From Pseudophaeomoniella oleicola (taxonomy: Eukaryota; Ascomycota; Eurotiomycetes; Phaeomoniellales; Phaeomoniellaceae), in the NCBI GenBank assembly GCA_003868215.1, contig QWDQ01000032.1, positions 186,001-250,000 on the forward strand: a stretch of 64,000 bases of DNA, written 5' to 3'. Both the position numbers and the translations under genes were made by a program. A model generated the notes under the pieces. That model was given only the letters and a program-made list of their open reading frames with translations. It was not told the origin of the DNA and searched no databases. The stretch's first letter is position 1. Each line of letters begins with the position of its first letter. Positions 25,771-37,941 of the stretch are shown one piece after another.

Positions 25771-26609
25771 TGATAAAAGCAAAAATCCCCAAGAAAAGGA
25801 AAGAAAGAAAGAAAGAAAGGGGAGGTAAGGGAACCCCTTGAACTGGGTCTTTATCGGGCCCTTTCGCTTCTTTTCTTGGTTGGTCCCATGGGGAATTGAT
25901 TGATTGATTCATGTTGCAAATCTGATTAATTAGAAATCCCGGGGAGATTTTATGTAGATAGATAGGTAGGTAAGGTAGGTAGGTACCTAAGATACCTTAG
26001 GTAGTAGTAATTGTTACTACTACTTACTCCCTTTGAAAGTAAAGTAGATGATGATGACGACGACGACCATGCAAACAAGGCAAGCAAAGCAAAGCAAAGC
26101 AAGTAGGCAAGTAGGCAAAGTAAGCTCAAGGGAACCTTTTTTTACGAGGGGACGATAAGAGATACCATGTAAATAACACACGGAAAGTCTGTCATTTGTC
26201 TTGTCTTGTCTTGTCTGTCTTGTCTGTTGAAAATGGAAATGGAAACAGAAACAGGGTGGGGGTTTGGATTGACTTTCTTTTCGTTTTTTTCGGTCGTGTC
26301 TAGGTAGATAGATTGAATGGTGATCTCTCAAGAGAGGGAGAGAGAGAGAGATGAGGATGAGCAAGGGAATAAAGCTACTAGTATCGTTCGTTCTCTACCA
26401 CATGCCACAATCACCCAGCATCCATCACCGCTGTTTCTATCCGTTTCCCAGTTCATTCCAAGAGCAGAATCCTTTGCCTTTTCCTTTTTGGTTCGTGAAA
26501 AAAAAAAGGTCCAAGGATGGAAGACAACACACACTCCTTTCCCTCACTAACGACAAAAACACACCCTCAGTTATCGTAACGTGTTTGCGAGAATTGAAGA
26601 TTGTGGCGT
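25771..26609. repeat. Intergenic region full of simple repeats
   Basis: Between two convergent genes. It holds a (GAAA)n tract at about 25795-25820, a TAGGTA/TACCTA palindromic patch at about 25955-26010, a CAAAG/AAGCA tract near 26075-26105, and a (CTTGT)n tract at about 26191-26226. No gene is supported. Confidence 0.7.
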
Positions 26610-27485
26610 TTAGTGACCTGCTCTCCTGGACTCGGCGATGACGGTTTGCATCTCGTCGACCTTTCTCTTGGCACGGCCGAATGTTCCGAGCTGGGTTTAG
26701 ATGTTAGCTTGCCGATCTGAGATAGAACGGGATGGGTGGTGATGGAAGTGGAGGTAAGGAGACATGAGAGAATATGAAAGTGGTCTGCCAGATGGAGTGC
26801 TGTCTGCCTCGGGGAAACAGCGATTCGGTAGAGATAGAGAATCTCATGCAAAATCGAGCAATCCGTGCAGGCGACTCTGTCATTCAGATCACGTTCGTCT
26901 TCACGACGTCCTCCAGCCACTTGCAACGACGGGAAAATTGTGTAGACATACCCTCTTCTTTGCTAGCTTCCTCGCTCTCTTGTCCTTGCTGTTCCTCAAC
27001 AATTCGACAACTCGGCGTTCATATGGGGCCAATCCAGCAACTTCCTTGACGATGTCACGAACAAACTTGGTACGGTTGGAAAGATGACCCTTGGTGCGAG
27101 ATGGGCGGGGCTTGCGGTCAAGAGCAGTGGTTTTCTGTAGAGAGACAGGTTAGCAAGATGGATATTTTCAGAAAAACTTGACTTCGATGGTGCGAGATGG
27201 GTGGTGATAAAAAGAAATGATGGATCTGTAGATTGAAGGCTTGGAATGGCGCTGGAAGAGTCTCAACGGCAATATCTGTTGTCAAGGCAGTGTGATCTCG
27301 CACATGTGACAATATCGAAGATGCCGCTCAGCGTTGTTGTTTCAAACCATGGCTCTTCAACCTGACAATGGATCCTCATCGTCTTCCGCATCTTCGCACC
27401 ACCCCATCAACGTGAAAAATGGACTGGAACAACATACGTAACCACTGTTAAGACCGACGGCAATGCCGGTGCGTTCCTTTGCCAT
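26610..27485 (-). CDS. rpl36: 60S ribosomal protein eL36
   Basis: Structural protein of the large ribosomal subunit. Three exons on the minus strand: 27485-27438, 27134-26952 and 26690-26610, encoding 103 residues. Exon 1 gives [16 protein letters not shown]. Exon 2 starts [20 protein letters not shown] and ends [16 protein letters not shown]. Exon 3 gives [15 protein letters not shown] and ends AESRRAGH. All donors are GTATGT. The length and the very basic composition fit eL36 exactly. The first intron is long for this genome (303 bp), as is common near the start of fungal ribosomal protein genes. Confidence 0.96.
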
Positions 27486-27837
27486 GGCTGATGATATGGT
27501 CAAAGGAGTCGAGGTTGTCGTGAGTTGGTGCTGAAAGATTGTCGAAGTCAAAGATTGTCGCAAGTCGGCCCATCGACAATTTCGTGGTCGGAGAATCGAA
27601 AAGTGCGGCTAGTGCGATGTGGGTCTTGGCAAAGAATCAGAAAAACGTTGTGTGGGTGCAAATAAGTTTGCTTATGTAATAATTCGGGGCAATATTTGAT
27701 ACCTTGCAACTCATCGCGGATTCTTCACTTCATGCAATTGCTCCATGGCTATGAAGATGATGATGCTGCCCTACTTCTATACTTCGTCTCTATAGTACGC
27801 TGAGAGCACCTGTCTATCCTATCCGATGCACGTTCTC
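27486..27837. other. Promoter region of the eL36 gene
   Basis: 350 bp between two minus-strand genes. No gene is supported. Confidence 0.4.
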
Positions 27838-30800
27838 TCATGACTCATCATCGTCCTCTGATCCCTCTCCAGAATATTCTTCATCGTCTTCGTCTTCGTC
27901 ACCATCATCGTCGTCTACATCATCTTCGACATCGTCATCTCCGCTCCCCGCTTTTAGGCCGTAGTCGTCCTGAAAGTATGTAAGATCCCTGATCTCAGGC
28001 TTAAAGCCGACAGATTCGAGTCCAGATTTGATTCCCTAAACCCATGTTAGCTTTTCAACTGGAACGTGATATGTAGCTAGCGAATTTACCTCTTTGAGTC
28101 CTGGTGCACAAGTTACGATCACGTCTGCCTTTTTAGGTGTAAACATGTCGAAGACGAGGTTTTTAAGTACATCCTTGATCTCATCCACTGTGACATGACG
28201 AACCTTCTTGAGCATCTGTTGCATGAAGTCCGCGGGCAACTTTCGGATCGATTGCCTAACGAAACTTGCTACTGCTGCACTTGCCAGAGTCTGCTGCTCG
28301 TTCGCAAACTTGACCACAATACTGCTGATGGCACCTTCAAGCATCAGCGGATCGAATTCGACTTTACCAGTGATGTGATCTTGAACAACTTGTTTGCTCG
28401 CTTCGATGGCTTTGAAGGCATCAGGTGAGCGATACACATCCAGATGCAAGAACCCAGATTCGATATCATATGACATGGAGGTGCCATATGCGAGACCAGT
28501 TCCACGAACTGCTACCCAAAGTGGGCCTTCCACGGCATTGAAATATGACATGGCAACCATCAGTCGAGGTAGTACTGGGTCATCATATGAATGGGGTCCC
28601 GCAGCTGTGCAGTAAGCATAGGAGGAATCAATGGTTGCCATTGGGACAATATAACCAAGTGTTCCCGGGTGAAGCCCTGACTCTGATAGCCGCTGACGCC
28701 GTAAGGCCAATGGCTGAAGTGGTTGGGAAACGTCCAACCTTGAATAGAAACCTTTCCACGCAGACGCTGGATCTTTTAATTTTTCAAGATCGGCAATCAC
28801 AAGAACGCGGAAGTTCTGAAATTGACCAAGAAGTGATCGAAGCCTGTTCAAGCTCGATATTACGCTTTCGGGCTCTTTCTTCAACAGAGCTTTGATCCTG
28901 TTCAGATACAGGGCCCGTGTGAGCGTGCTTCGTGCTCGTCCGAGAGATTCCGGCTGGAGATGAGACATGAGGTGAACTGCAGTGAGCATATCGTCACCGC
29001 TGCGTTTGGCATCTGGCACGTCTGCTAGTAACCGGGATGTCACAGCTTTGATCCTTTTCGCATCAAAAATAGAGTCCCAAATCAATTCCTTCAGCCACTC
29101 AATGGCGACCTGATATTTCTCGACTTCCACCTGGAATGTGATCCTCAGATTCTCGACAGTCCCTAGCCTGCTTGCCGGATCGATAGAATAGCCCACAGTA
29201 TCTCTGTCAAGTTCGGTCACCACTTGCTCAAAATCGATCACTTGGCCATCACGCTTGATTGGTAGTGCAAAGAAAACCTCCGTATAGATAGATAGTAGGG
29301 GAAAGATGTCAACCGGTAACGACTTTGTCGAAATCAAAAGACTGATTTGGGCGAAGTTCGATGGAATATGCTCGAAGTGTAGATATAAAGGCGTGTCTTT
29401 GGCATCTTTGTCTATCACCTGTTGAAACCTATTATTTGGTTTCCCAAACTCAAGAGCCGGACCGGCGCGTGCTGTCGTCGATTCCACAAAATGTATGCTC
29501 TCGGTCGATGGTACTTCAAATTGTGCGAGTAGGTCGGATGGTATCTCTTTGTCATTTTCTGCCTTTGCTGCATCGAGTTTCTCTTGCATTTGTCTCAGAC
29601 CAGCATCGCCAAGGCGTGCTTTTTGTTCTTCAAGCCTCTTCTCCTCTTGAGCTTTCAATTTTGTAGACATTCCTGATGATGGGACACCCAGAATCGAGAC
29701 ATGTTCAGCGTCCGAGATCCACTTCTTTATAAAGGTCCGCCACTGTTCTTCATTCCATTCCAGCAAGATATCATACTGTTGGAGCGACGCTATTTCCATG
29801 AGAGTGGAACCGTCCCTTTGCCCGAACAAGAAGTCTGCTATGACATAGTCTGCAAAGGCAGTGGTGGAAGCCTCGGCTTGGAACTTCCAACTTCTAACCT
29901 GTCGTTCAATGCATTCTTTCATGAACTTCATGTCAAGTTCCTTGGACATCGCGCCCTTTAGGACCTCAAAGAAACGTCGCTCAACAGCGTCAAGCTGGTC
30001 TGTCTCGACGCCTGTTAGCGAAAATTGGATCTCGGAGCTTGGCCTCGTATCCAAGGAGAAATATACACCTGAAGCCACTTGCTCTTTCTCAACCAGAATA
30101 TTATCAAGCACCGATGCGGAGGAGCCGGCAAGGTAAAGTGTCACCACATTCAGGGCGGCGATCTGAAGATTGTCGGTAAAACTTGGTCCAAGGAACCGTA
30201 TCTCGATTTGCCCGAATGACTCGTCTTCTTCTGGAAATTCGACTGTCTCGACTGTCGTTTTCGTCAAGGCCGGGACTTGTCTCGATTCTACCCAAGGTCT
30301 CCTGAATGGGGTATCCGGACTGGGTATATCTTCCAAAATCGTGGACTCAAAACTATCCAGAACCTCGAGTAGCTCTCCGTGGTCAATCTCGCCAGTCAGC
30401 ACCAAACATAAGTTCTTCGGTTGGTACATATCTCTATGGAATTGGCGAATCCGTTCTGCGGTGAGAACACGGAGCTGCTCCAGCATACCTCCAGTCTCAT
30501 AGCGGAAGCCTACCCCCTCAGGATAGAGGATGCGCTTCACCCGTAGCTCGATCAACTCGTTTGCAGTATTTTGAACACCTTGCATCTCCGAGTAGACAAC
30601 ACCAGCATCATTCCCACTCCCATCGATATGATGGACTTCTGTTATGCAACCGGCGTCTGTCAAGGTGGGAATGATGACATGCTCTAGATAAACGGGTAGG
30701 ATCTGTGCAAATCCTTTCCAACCAGCAGTTTCCAGGGTGTATGCGGTGTGGTCAGTGGCGGTCCAAGCATTAGTACCGGAGTATGCTCTGGTGGCAAGTT

Positions 30801-31056
30801 TATCTAAAAAGCCTTTATAGCGGTAGGATTTCGAACCCATGAAACAGAGATGCTCCAAGGTATGAGGAGCGCCCGAGTCATCGTGTATCTCGGTTGCCAA
30901 AACAAAATACCCGTTCAATTTGGGCCCTTCTTGGTCGATGACCACCACTCGCATCCCAGTCCTTTCGGATTCATATTGCGTCAGCTTGCTGGGTGAATAG
31001 TCCACTCCAAATTTCTGGACGGTACGAAAATACGTTGATTTCTGAGCGTCGCCCAT
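27838..31056 (-). CDS. M16 family zinc metallopeptidase (YOL098C/Sdd3-like)
   Basis: Large pitrilysin-type peptidase with cytosolic relatives in yeasts. Two exons on the minus strand: 31056-28090 and 28035-27838, encoding 1054 residues. The ATG at 31056 (MGDAQKSTYFRTVQKFGVDY) was chosen because the open frame upstream begins only with GTG. The inverted zinc motif HTLEH lies at residues 65-69, and VVYSEMQG near residue 157 supplies the likely third ligand, so the N-terminal half looks catalytically intact. The duplicated C-terminal M16 half follows. Exon 2 adds GIKSGLESVGFKPEIRDLTY and an Asp/Glu-rich tail of about 40 residues ending EDDDES. The cellular substrate is unknown. Confidence 0.9.
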
Positions 31057-32228
31057 TGTGCTTGAGATTATGGCAGCCACACAAGGTCGGCAGCGTTACA
31101 CCCAGGCAATATGCAAATGTCTGCTAATGCCTGACCAGTGTGTTGCGATCCCGGATGATGCGACCAAAGACAAGAAGCCTACCCAAGCTGAGCACTTTCA
31201 ACTAAACTGAGATAATATGAACTATGAGAATTCGAAAAGGTGGAGGAAGCCAGAGTCTCTGTGTTTTTCTTCAGTCGATCAGTGGCTGTGGCTGCTCTGT
31301 ACTTTGATGATAATTATACGTGCGTTTGACTAGATTGACTAGACGGTATGACGACGAAAATTCCAGTGTGAAATGTTTCTTTACTCATCCCACTCCCCAC
31401 GGTCATTCATGGTCACAAGATGAAGGATTTTCTGTCGGCTGACTTCAATGTTCCTCAGAGTGGCTTCCGACAAGTCAGACACAAGATTTCTTGTTGGATT
31501 GGGGGGGAGGATGAAATGGTTTGGGTAGACAAGAAGGTGAAGGCACAGATGCACCTCATTCTGCCTCATCCCCAAATCGTAATCCCACTGGTCACTTCAA
31601 GTCTCGGTGCATAATTCATTATTCACGTCAGGTCAGGTCAGGTCAGGTCAGGTCAGGTACCGCCCTTATCGATAGGCGTCCCCACAGCGAGTTACTCCAG
31701 TACCTGATCTGATCTTGGTTAAATCTGGTTGGTCCTTGTTACCCAGGTAGGTACCTAGGTAGGGAGGGCACCTAAAGTAAGATACCTGAGGTAGTCTAGG
31801 ACATAGTAACTAGGTACTCATGTAATTAGATTAATTCAGACATCTCCGTTTCGACCTGTAAAGAGAAATGAAATAATACAATGCCAAATGAGGTTCCATC
31901 GCAAATGCTCTAGCTATAAGCAAGGTGCGGATTGCGAGAAATTGGAGATAGCGGACAGGGAGCCAAGGATCTTTTGTAGCAAGCAGCAATACTCAACTAA
32001 GGTAATTAATTACTGTAATACACAACACTTCTTCTGGTCTCTCGCCAGAATCCTGACCTCAGGATCGTGTAAACACACTGTACATTCTCCAGGCAAATTC
32101 GTTCCCGAGAGCATAGAATTCCCCCTGATCTCACTCTGTTCCTCTCTCAAGCATCTGCGCATCTTTCGAAACCTTATCTTTTCCACAACCTTCTTACTAC
32201 CTCTCCTGCGTTCGGCATTGTCCCTGCC
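31057..32228. repeat. Intergenic region with AGGTC array and TAGGTA palindromes
   Basis: Six to seven tandem copies of a 5-bp unit (GGTCA) lie at 31627-31658. A TACCTAGGTA-type patch follows at about 31741-31800. The rest is promoter-like sequence of the M16 gene and the 3' flank of the LITAF-like gene. Confidence 0.7.
31627..31658. repeat. Short tandem array, 5-bp unit GGTCA
   Basis: Six to seven direct copies, intergenic between the M16 and LITAF-like genes. Confidence 0.95.
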
Positions 32229-32756
32229 CTAATGCCTCCTACCATCAATATCGACCATTGGAATCGCTGAGGTGCTGAATGGAGGTGGATCACTCTGTCT
32301 ATCTACCGTCCTTCCGTCCTTGGTCGTCTGCTCTGTTGGCATATCCACGATTGGCTCCGATTCCATCAAGATAGGTGCAACCTGTAACACCGGCATAGAC
32401 GTCGTAGACTTGATGTCGATCAGGCCATTGTATGTCTTATGGGTCAAGTGCGCTCGGCACATGGTGCAGTAGTGGTCCGTGTCTTTATACCAATTGTTCA
32501 TATACGGAATAACAGCGCAACAGCATGCGCCGAGGAGACAGCAAAGAGCTGCTGCGAAACTTTGGAGCTGATGTTAACTCGACCTTCCTCGCACCAAAAG
32601 TACATGGTGTTAGACATACTGTGTGGAAGCCGAGCTCTCACGCTCCATTCTTGTTGTCATAATCTTTCGACAGGTTGGACATTGGACCACTTGGGGTTGA
32701 TCGCCGAGTCTCTCCAGAGGCACGGGTTGCTGAGATGCTCCAATCTTGGGTTCCAT
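32229..32756 (-). CDS. LITAF-like (simple-like) zinc-binding membrane protein
   Basis: Small monotopic endosomal or lysosomal membrane protein type. Two exons on the minus strand: 32756-32620 and 32559-32229, encoding 155 residues; neither exon alone looks like a gene. The N-terminus MEPKIGASQQPVPLERLGDQ leads to the first CxxC (QCPTCRK). After splicing comes a Cys-rich hydrophobic stretch (CCLLGACCCAVIPY), then the second CxxC (HYCTMCRAHL). CxxC, hydrophobic loop, CxxC is the LITAF signature: four Cys bind one Zn2+ while the middle part inserts in the bilayer. The C-terminal 70 residues are unstructured. The intron has a GTATGT donor and a GTTAAC branch site. Confidence 0.8.
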
Positions 32757-33509
32757 GATACAGGCTTAGAATGGCCGTCTGAAGCTGACTAAAATTGTGA
32801 AGAATAGACGCACCGGCAGGAACAGTATCGCTCATATATGTACGATTCGTCTTGCCATCCATGATGCCTTTTGGCCCCCTTCTCTTTGTCGTGTACCATG
32901 TTGTCTTGTCTCGTCACATACAGGGCTGGGGCCTGCTGGGAGCAACATGCTGACATATCGATCGGTATCTTCCTCTGACTGTCCAATCAAAGCAACACAC
33001 TTGTAAAGGAGTACAACTTCATCCCTGCAGAAAGCTACACCTGTGGCACACTAACGATTTTTTGCCGTTCTGCCACGGCCATTACCAATGTTGATTATTG
33101 ACAACCAGATTCAAAACACCGTCGAATCACCAAGATGATTTGCGGATACCCCTTCTCCTAGACATACAATTCGATATTCACGTCCTTCGGAGTCTTGCCA
33201 AGGCTGTCCTTGTCCTCTCAGAGCATTGCATTCGTAACGGACCCCAAATCTATCTCGGCCGAATCTGCACCTGAGGTAAAGCGACGGTTCAACGTCGTTT
33301 CCTTCAGGTTATCATCGAGATGTATTCAATCCGCTTAGAATACCATCGAAATAAAAGTCCGTTCTGCAGACACGCCCGCTACTGAGTGTGCATCATCGCG
33401 GAATATCTCAATCAATCACCGGCTGATGCGCGCCTACTCTGGACCTCGCCTGTGGCCTGGGAAGAGGCCTGATATGACCAACAAGTTCTAAAATCTTTGC
33501 CCAGCGATA
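32757..33509. promoter_or_regulatory. Divergent region, LITAF-like / HET gene
   Basis: About 750 bp shared by two divergent starts. No gene is supported. Confidence 0.4.
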
Positions 33510-35330
33510 ATGCGTCTTTTGAGTACGGAGAATCATGAACTCACAGATGTCTCCCCGGACAAGATCCCCGCCTATGCCATTCTGTCACATACATGGGGCG
33601 ACGAAGAAGTCGATTTTGCAAGGCTCCAGTCCGGAAACTGGGTTGAGGAGACTGAGGGTATGAGAAAAATTCGCAATGGATGTAGAAAAGCGAAGCAAGA
33701 TGGCTACGATTATCTCTGGGTTGACACATGTTGCATTGACAAACGGAATAGCGCCGAATTATCTGAAGCCATAAACTCGATGTACGATTGGTATCGCCTT
33801 GCGGATGTCTGCTACGCATACCTGGCTGACGTCGACACCCCAGTCGAATCAGAATCCGTCCCCCATTCATTTCGAGAGAGCAGATGGTTTACGCGGGGTT
33901 GGACCTTGCAAGAACTGATTGCGCCTACAAAATTGGAATTCTTTGGCAACAGAATTGGATCAAAAGACTGGCACCCGCTTGGAACGAAAATCAAGCTGTC
34001 GAAGACCATATCCGAGGTGACTTCGATCGACGAAGATATTCTGACGAAGAAGAAACTTCTGGGTGACATCAGCATCGCCCAGAGAATGTCCTGGGCAGCT
34101 CATAGAAACACAAGCAGACTGGAAGATAGAGCATATTGTCTGATGGGCATCTTCTCAGTCAATATGCCAATGATATACGGAGAAGGAGAAAGGGCTTTTA
34201 TCCGACTCCAGGAGGAAATCATGCGTTATTCGGATGACGAGTCTCTTTTTGCGTGGACGTCATCAACGATATCGAAACCATCCCCTGAAAGCGTGGTCTC
34301 TTCAGGGTTCTTGGCAAGTTCACCAGCCGCATTTGCTCGCTCTAGCCAGATCGTACCATACTCACGCTGGGAGGCGAGAACGCCGTACAACATGACTAAC
34401 AGAGGACTCAGCATCGACTTACCGCTCTTCTTTCTCGAAGGAAAGAACATGTACTTGGCTGCGCTCGACTGCCCTGCACTGGGTCGCTTCGGCGAGTATG
34501 TCGCAGTCGCGGTCAGACGCTTAGCGGGATTTGGAAATCAATATGTACGCATCGAGCCGGAGAAATTATTTTTGGTTCCTCATCGTGAGAACATCCAAAC
34601 GATTTACGTACCGCAAGGGCATTTGTCGTCGCGGGTTCATGAAGTGTACCCGCACCATTACTGCCAACTGTACAGAGGGCCGCCTGCGGAAAATGGATAT
34701 CGACTGCTAAAAGTCCTTGAACATCCGAGATCCTCCGTCAAGATTGCCTTCGACGTTTCATCCCTTCGACCATCATGGATACCTGGGACACAGCCGTTCA
34801 CGTTCGAGTTGGCAAAAGGTGTAGTTCAAGTAGCATGTCTTTTAGTCTTTGAGGAGACACAAACGGGAAGAAGATTGGTCGTTGCGGCAGCCTCGACCGT
34901 AGATTTTGGCCTCACCTTCGATGTATTCGATGCCGATTCCTCCGAGCTGCCACTATACCGATTGAAAAGGTTGTTAGAGGGCGACTATGCTGAATCCGCA
35001 GAGAAAGCATACATGTCCACTCTGGAGGAACTGAAGGATATCTATCAACCTCAAGCATCAGGCACAAGAGTGGAGCTCGAAGATCACGGCTATGTATGTG
35101 TCAATATTCAAGTACACACCAAAGGATCTTCGAAATATTTCATCGTGAATATCGATATAGGACCTGCACCGAGACCATCGATCCTCGAAGCTTTGCTTGG
35201 GTATCCTTCAGACCCTACTGATGAAGCAGCGACATTGCTACAAGAAGAAAGCCCGAAATCTGCAGGGTTCAAACTTTGGCCGCGATCCAGAAAGAAGGCG
35301 TCCAAAGGCCCCGTCACAGAGCCACGGTAA
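33510..35330 (+). CDS. HET-domain protein (heterokaryon-incompatibility type)
   Basis: Fungal allorecognition and cell-death type protein. A single exon encodes 606 residues. The HET domain covers residues about 1-250 and shows all its usual blocks: YAILSHTWGDEEVDF, YDYLWVDTCCIDK, WFTRGWTLQELIAP and AYCLMGIFSVNMPMIYGEGE. This is the HET-E/HET-D (HNWD-like) subtype in which the domain starts at the very N-terminus (MRLLSTENHEL). No NACHT, WD40 or ankyrin part follows; the C-terminal 350 residues are a beta-rich region of unknown function with a basic end. It borders the triterpenoid cluster on its left side. HET genes are highly variable in fungi, so it marks the edge of the accessory region. 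Confidence 0.93.
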   Translation: MRLLSTENHELTDVSPDKIPAYAILSHTWGDEEVDFARLQSGNWVEETEGMRKIRNGCRKAKQDGYDYLWVDTCCIDKRNSAELSEAINSMYDWYRLADVCYAYLADVDTPVESESVPHSFRESRWFTRGWTLQELIAPTKLEFFGNRIGSKDWHPLGTKIKLSKTISEVTSIDEDILTKKKLLGDISIAQRMSWAAHRNTSRLEDRAYCLMGIFSVNMPMIYGEGERAFIRLQEEIMRYSDDESLFAWTSSTISKPSPESVVSSGFLASSPAAFARSSQIVPYSRWEARTPYNMTNRGLSIDLPLFFLEGKNMYLAALDCPALGRFGEYVAVAVRRLAGFGNQYVRIEPEKLFLVPHRENIQTIYVPQGHLSSRVHEVYPHHYCQLYRGPPAENGYRLLKVLEHPRSSVKIAFDVSSLRPSWIPGTQPFTFELAKGVVQVACLLVFEETQTGRRLVVAAASTVDFGLTFDVFDADSSELPLYRLKRLLEGDYAESAEKAYMSTLEELKDIYQPQASGTRVELEDHGYVCVNIQVHTKGSSKYFIVNIDIGPAPRPSILEALLGYPSDPTDEAATLLQEESPKSAGFKLWPRSRKKASKGPVTEPR

Positions 35331-36109
35331 TAGCCTTAAGGGCTGAGCGAGGGAGCATCATGGAGGAAGTTGACGTGTGGAATGATATAAGGACAATAAT
35401 CTCTGGATTTCTCCTCATTACTTATATATCTGTGTATCCGGTCCTAGCTGGTTTCAAATGGTGAAAGAGCAGTGGAGGATCTTATTCTTGGAAAGTTGAG
35501 CCTGGATTCTACAGTACAGCAACAACAGTTCCGCTATTGTGAGGCATACTGGATTTGAAGTCGTGTAGCCTGGCACGAGAGAAGAGCTCGCAATCCAAAT
35601 GTCTGACAATGCTGGGGGACCATGATGCACCCTGACTTGCTTACCTGCTTACTCATATTTACTTAAGGATATGGACATAGCCTACATTGCAACCTGGAGC
35701 ATGGGCTGGCCCCCCAATCGCAATGCGCAGGATGTGGTACTTGCAACTCCCTGCATAGAGTTGGTTCTATCTTTTGGATCCGGGATGACTGCGTAAGCGT
35801 GGTAGTATGTAACGATAAGACGTTTCCCATGCCGGTTTTGTTACGCGTAATTACTCACATTACCGCGAAAACAAAAACAATACCTAGGTACCGTATCCCG
35901 GTAAGTTTCTCCGTTACAGACCCCATGTGTTGTCAGAATCATACTACTAGTGTTCTTTGGACGTGCTCGAAGACGTGGGTAATCGGCACAAGAGCGATCC
36001 TGCTCTGTCCGGAAGCGTTTGGCATCTGGATAGATGGATGGACGACTTTGGTATTCACTGTCCCCAAGCTGTTCATAGGAAATCAGTGAGCCCTGCATCA
36101 AAGTCGGTC
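35331..36109. promoter_or_regulatory. Intergenic region, promoter of the first P450
   Basis: 780 bp with no supported gene. It holds a TACCTAGGTACCG stretch near 35880-35893, which includes one GTACCG hexamer like those grouped upstream of the cyclase gene. Confidence 0.4.
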
Positions 36110-37941
36110 ATGGCTGTCGAAGTCGTACTGAACAGGACTTATGTAGAGAAGGTCATCTTTATAGCTATCTTGCATCCCTTCCTCTCTACCTTGGTCGTCA
36201 GCTTTCTCATCTGCATCTCTTACCGCTGCTGGAATGGGCTCAGGTATTCGAGGCAGCAAGCACAAGATGTGCCGAAAGAGCCTTCGATGTTACCCCACTG
36301 GGTTCCATACATCGGACATGCCTTTTCTTTCATTGCCGACAATAAGACATTCCTAGCCAATGCGAGGCAAGTCCCCCGGGGTGGTCCTTGGAAGGGGGTT
36401 TCAATATGCTTTTAGCTGACATCTCGGAAAGAGACAAGTCGGTAGACAGTATCTTCGCTATCAGACTGGCCGGCCATAAGCATTATATGGCTCTCACACC
36501 ATCTATCGTCAAACAGGTCTTCGCACAGCGTCCCACGGTACTGACCAATCGTCCTCTAGTCAATTGGCTGGCCAAGAACGGGTTTGGCGACAAAGGTACC
36601 ACGGCGAAAGTGCCGGAACTGTACGACGAGATCTCCTCTAATCTTCATGTCTTGATGACCGAGGCCGCCATCATGGACGCATCCAATCGAACTGCCAAAG
36701 TTGTAGGCAGGACCATCTTCTCTTTGACTACATTCAAGGACGATCCCTTGAGCCAACGATGTTGGGAGCACGGCGCCGATATTAATGTCCTCGCTGACGA
36801 GAAGGAACCTGAAGCGGAGGTCGAGGCAGAGTTCTTTCATCTCATGACTCGTTGGGCATACTCTTGTTCCACACCAGCTGTTTTTGGCCAAGCATTACTG
36901 GACCAGTGCCCACACATGATGGATGACGTCTTTGAGTTTGACGAGCAGTTTCCTATGCTGATCACAGGCCTGCCAGCGTTGACCCGTAAAATGTCTCGTG
37001 CAAGAGCCGCTGTTACCCGTTCCTCAGATGGAATTGAAGCTTGGTACAGAGCGTTCCGAGCCGTTGAAGATGGTAGGGATCCTGGTCCTGGTTGGGGCAA
37101 CATGGAGGATGTAAGCGAATTGGCCAAAATGCAACATCGGACATGGAGAAAGGGAGGAAAGGATGCGGAAAAAGCGGCTTTTGCCAATCTCCTTGGCCTT
37201 TTCTGGGGTCTTCACACGGTTCGTACAGGTCCAGCCTGGTCGCATTACCGCTAACATTGGAAGTAGAACTCAAATCTTGTCTTCTTCTGGTTCTTGACTC
37301 ATATATATGGGTCAGACTCACTCCTCGCGTCCATCCGTTCTGAAGTGGCACCGTTTGTTACCCGGCTTCCCAGCGGAGAATACTCTTTTGATCACACATC
37401 ACTTTCCCGGCTTTGTCCACTGCTGAAGTCCACATGGCTTGAGACGATGCGTCAAGACGTTATCGGTGCCGAACAAAAGTACATCCTTCAGGACTTCATG
37501 GTCACGGAATCTCCGCAGGACGCTACCTTGCTCCGTGGGAAGGGATCCACACCTCGCTCGTATGTTCTGAAAGCCGGTAACGTCATCTGCGTCCACAACG
37601 GGGCCACTCAAAACGATCCGAGACTATGGAAGGATCCCCTTCACTTCAACCCTGAGCGATTTTTAGTCGAGGATGAAAAGAAAGGCGTCAGAGCAGAGTG
37701 GCCAAGGCACCTATATAGCTTCGGAGGGGGTTACAGCATGTGTAAAGGAAGACTCTTTGCAGAACGAGAGGTTTTGACTTTTGTGGCGGCCGTAGTGACT
37801 CTTTGGGATATTGAGTACATGGGACCAAAGAACGCGGATGGAACTTGGGCTATAAAGAAAGGGTTGGAAGCTGGAGCGCCTTATCCAGCGCAAGACGTGA
37901 GGGTGAGAATCAAGAGAAGACAGGCTGGAGAACCACAATAG
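36110..37941 (+). CDS. Cytochrome P450, cluster P450-1 (CYP7/CYP8-like I-helix)
   Basis: Haem monooxygenase anchored in the ER, probably oxidising the triterpenoid scaffold. Three exons: 36110-36366, 36432-37218 and 37267-37941, encoding 572 residues. Intron 1 is GC-AG: a GCAAGT donor after NAR, branch CTGAC, joining FLANAR to DKSVDSIFAIRL. Intron 2 is GT-AG with a CTAAC branch and joins GLHT to NSNLVFFW. An N-terminal membrane helix (about residues 15-40) precedes the proline-rich hinge. The K-helix ExxR is ETMR. The haem loop is FGGGYSMCKGR, with the Cys ligand. The I-helix reads GLHTNSN instead of (A/G)Gx(D/E)TT, a trait of CYP7/CYP8-type P450s. It lies tail-to-tail with P450-2. The substrate is inferred from the cluster only. 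Confidence 0.9.

Noticed and set aside
26764-27087. 107-codon plus-strand open frame
   Set aside because: It is antisense to the eL36 exons, which are certain.
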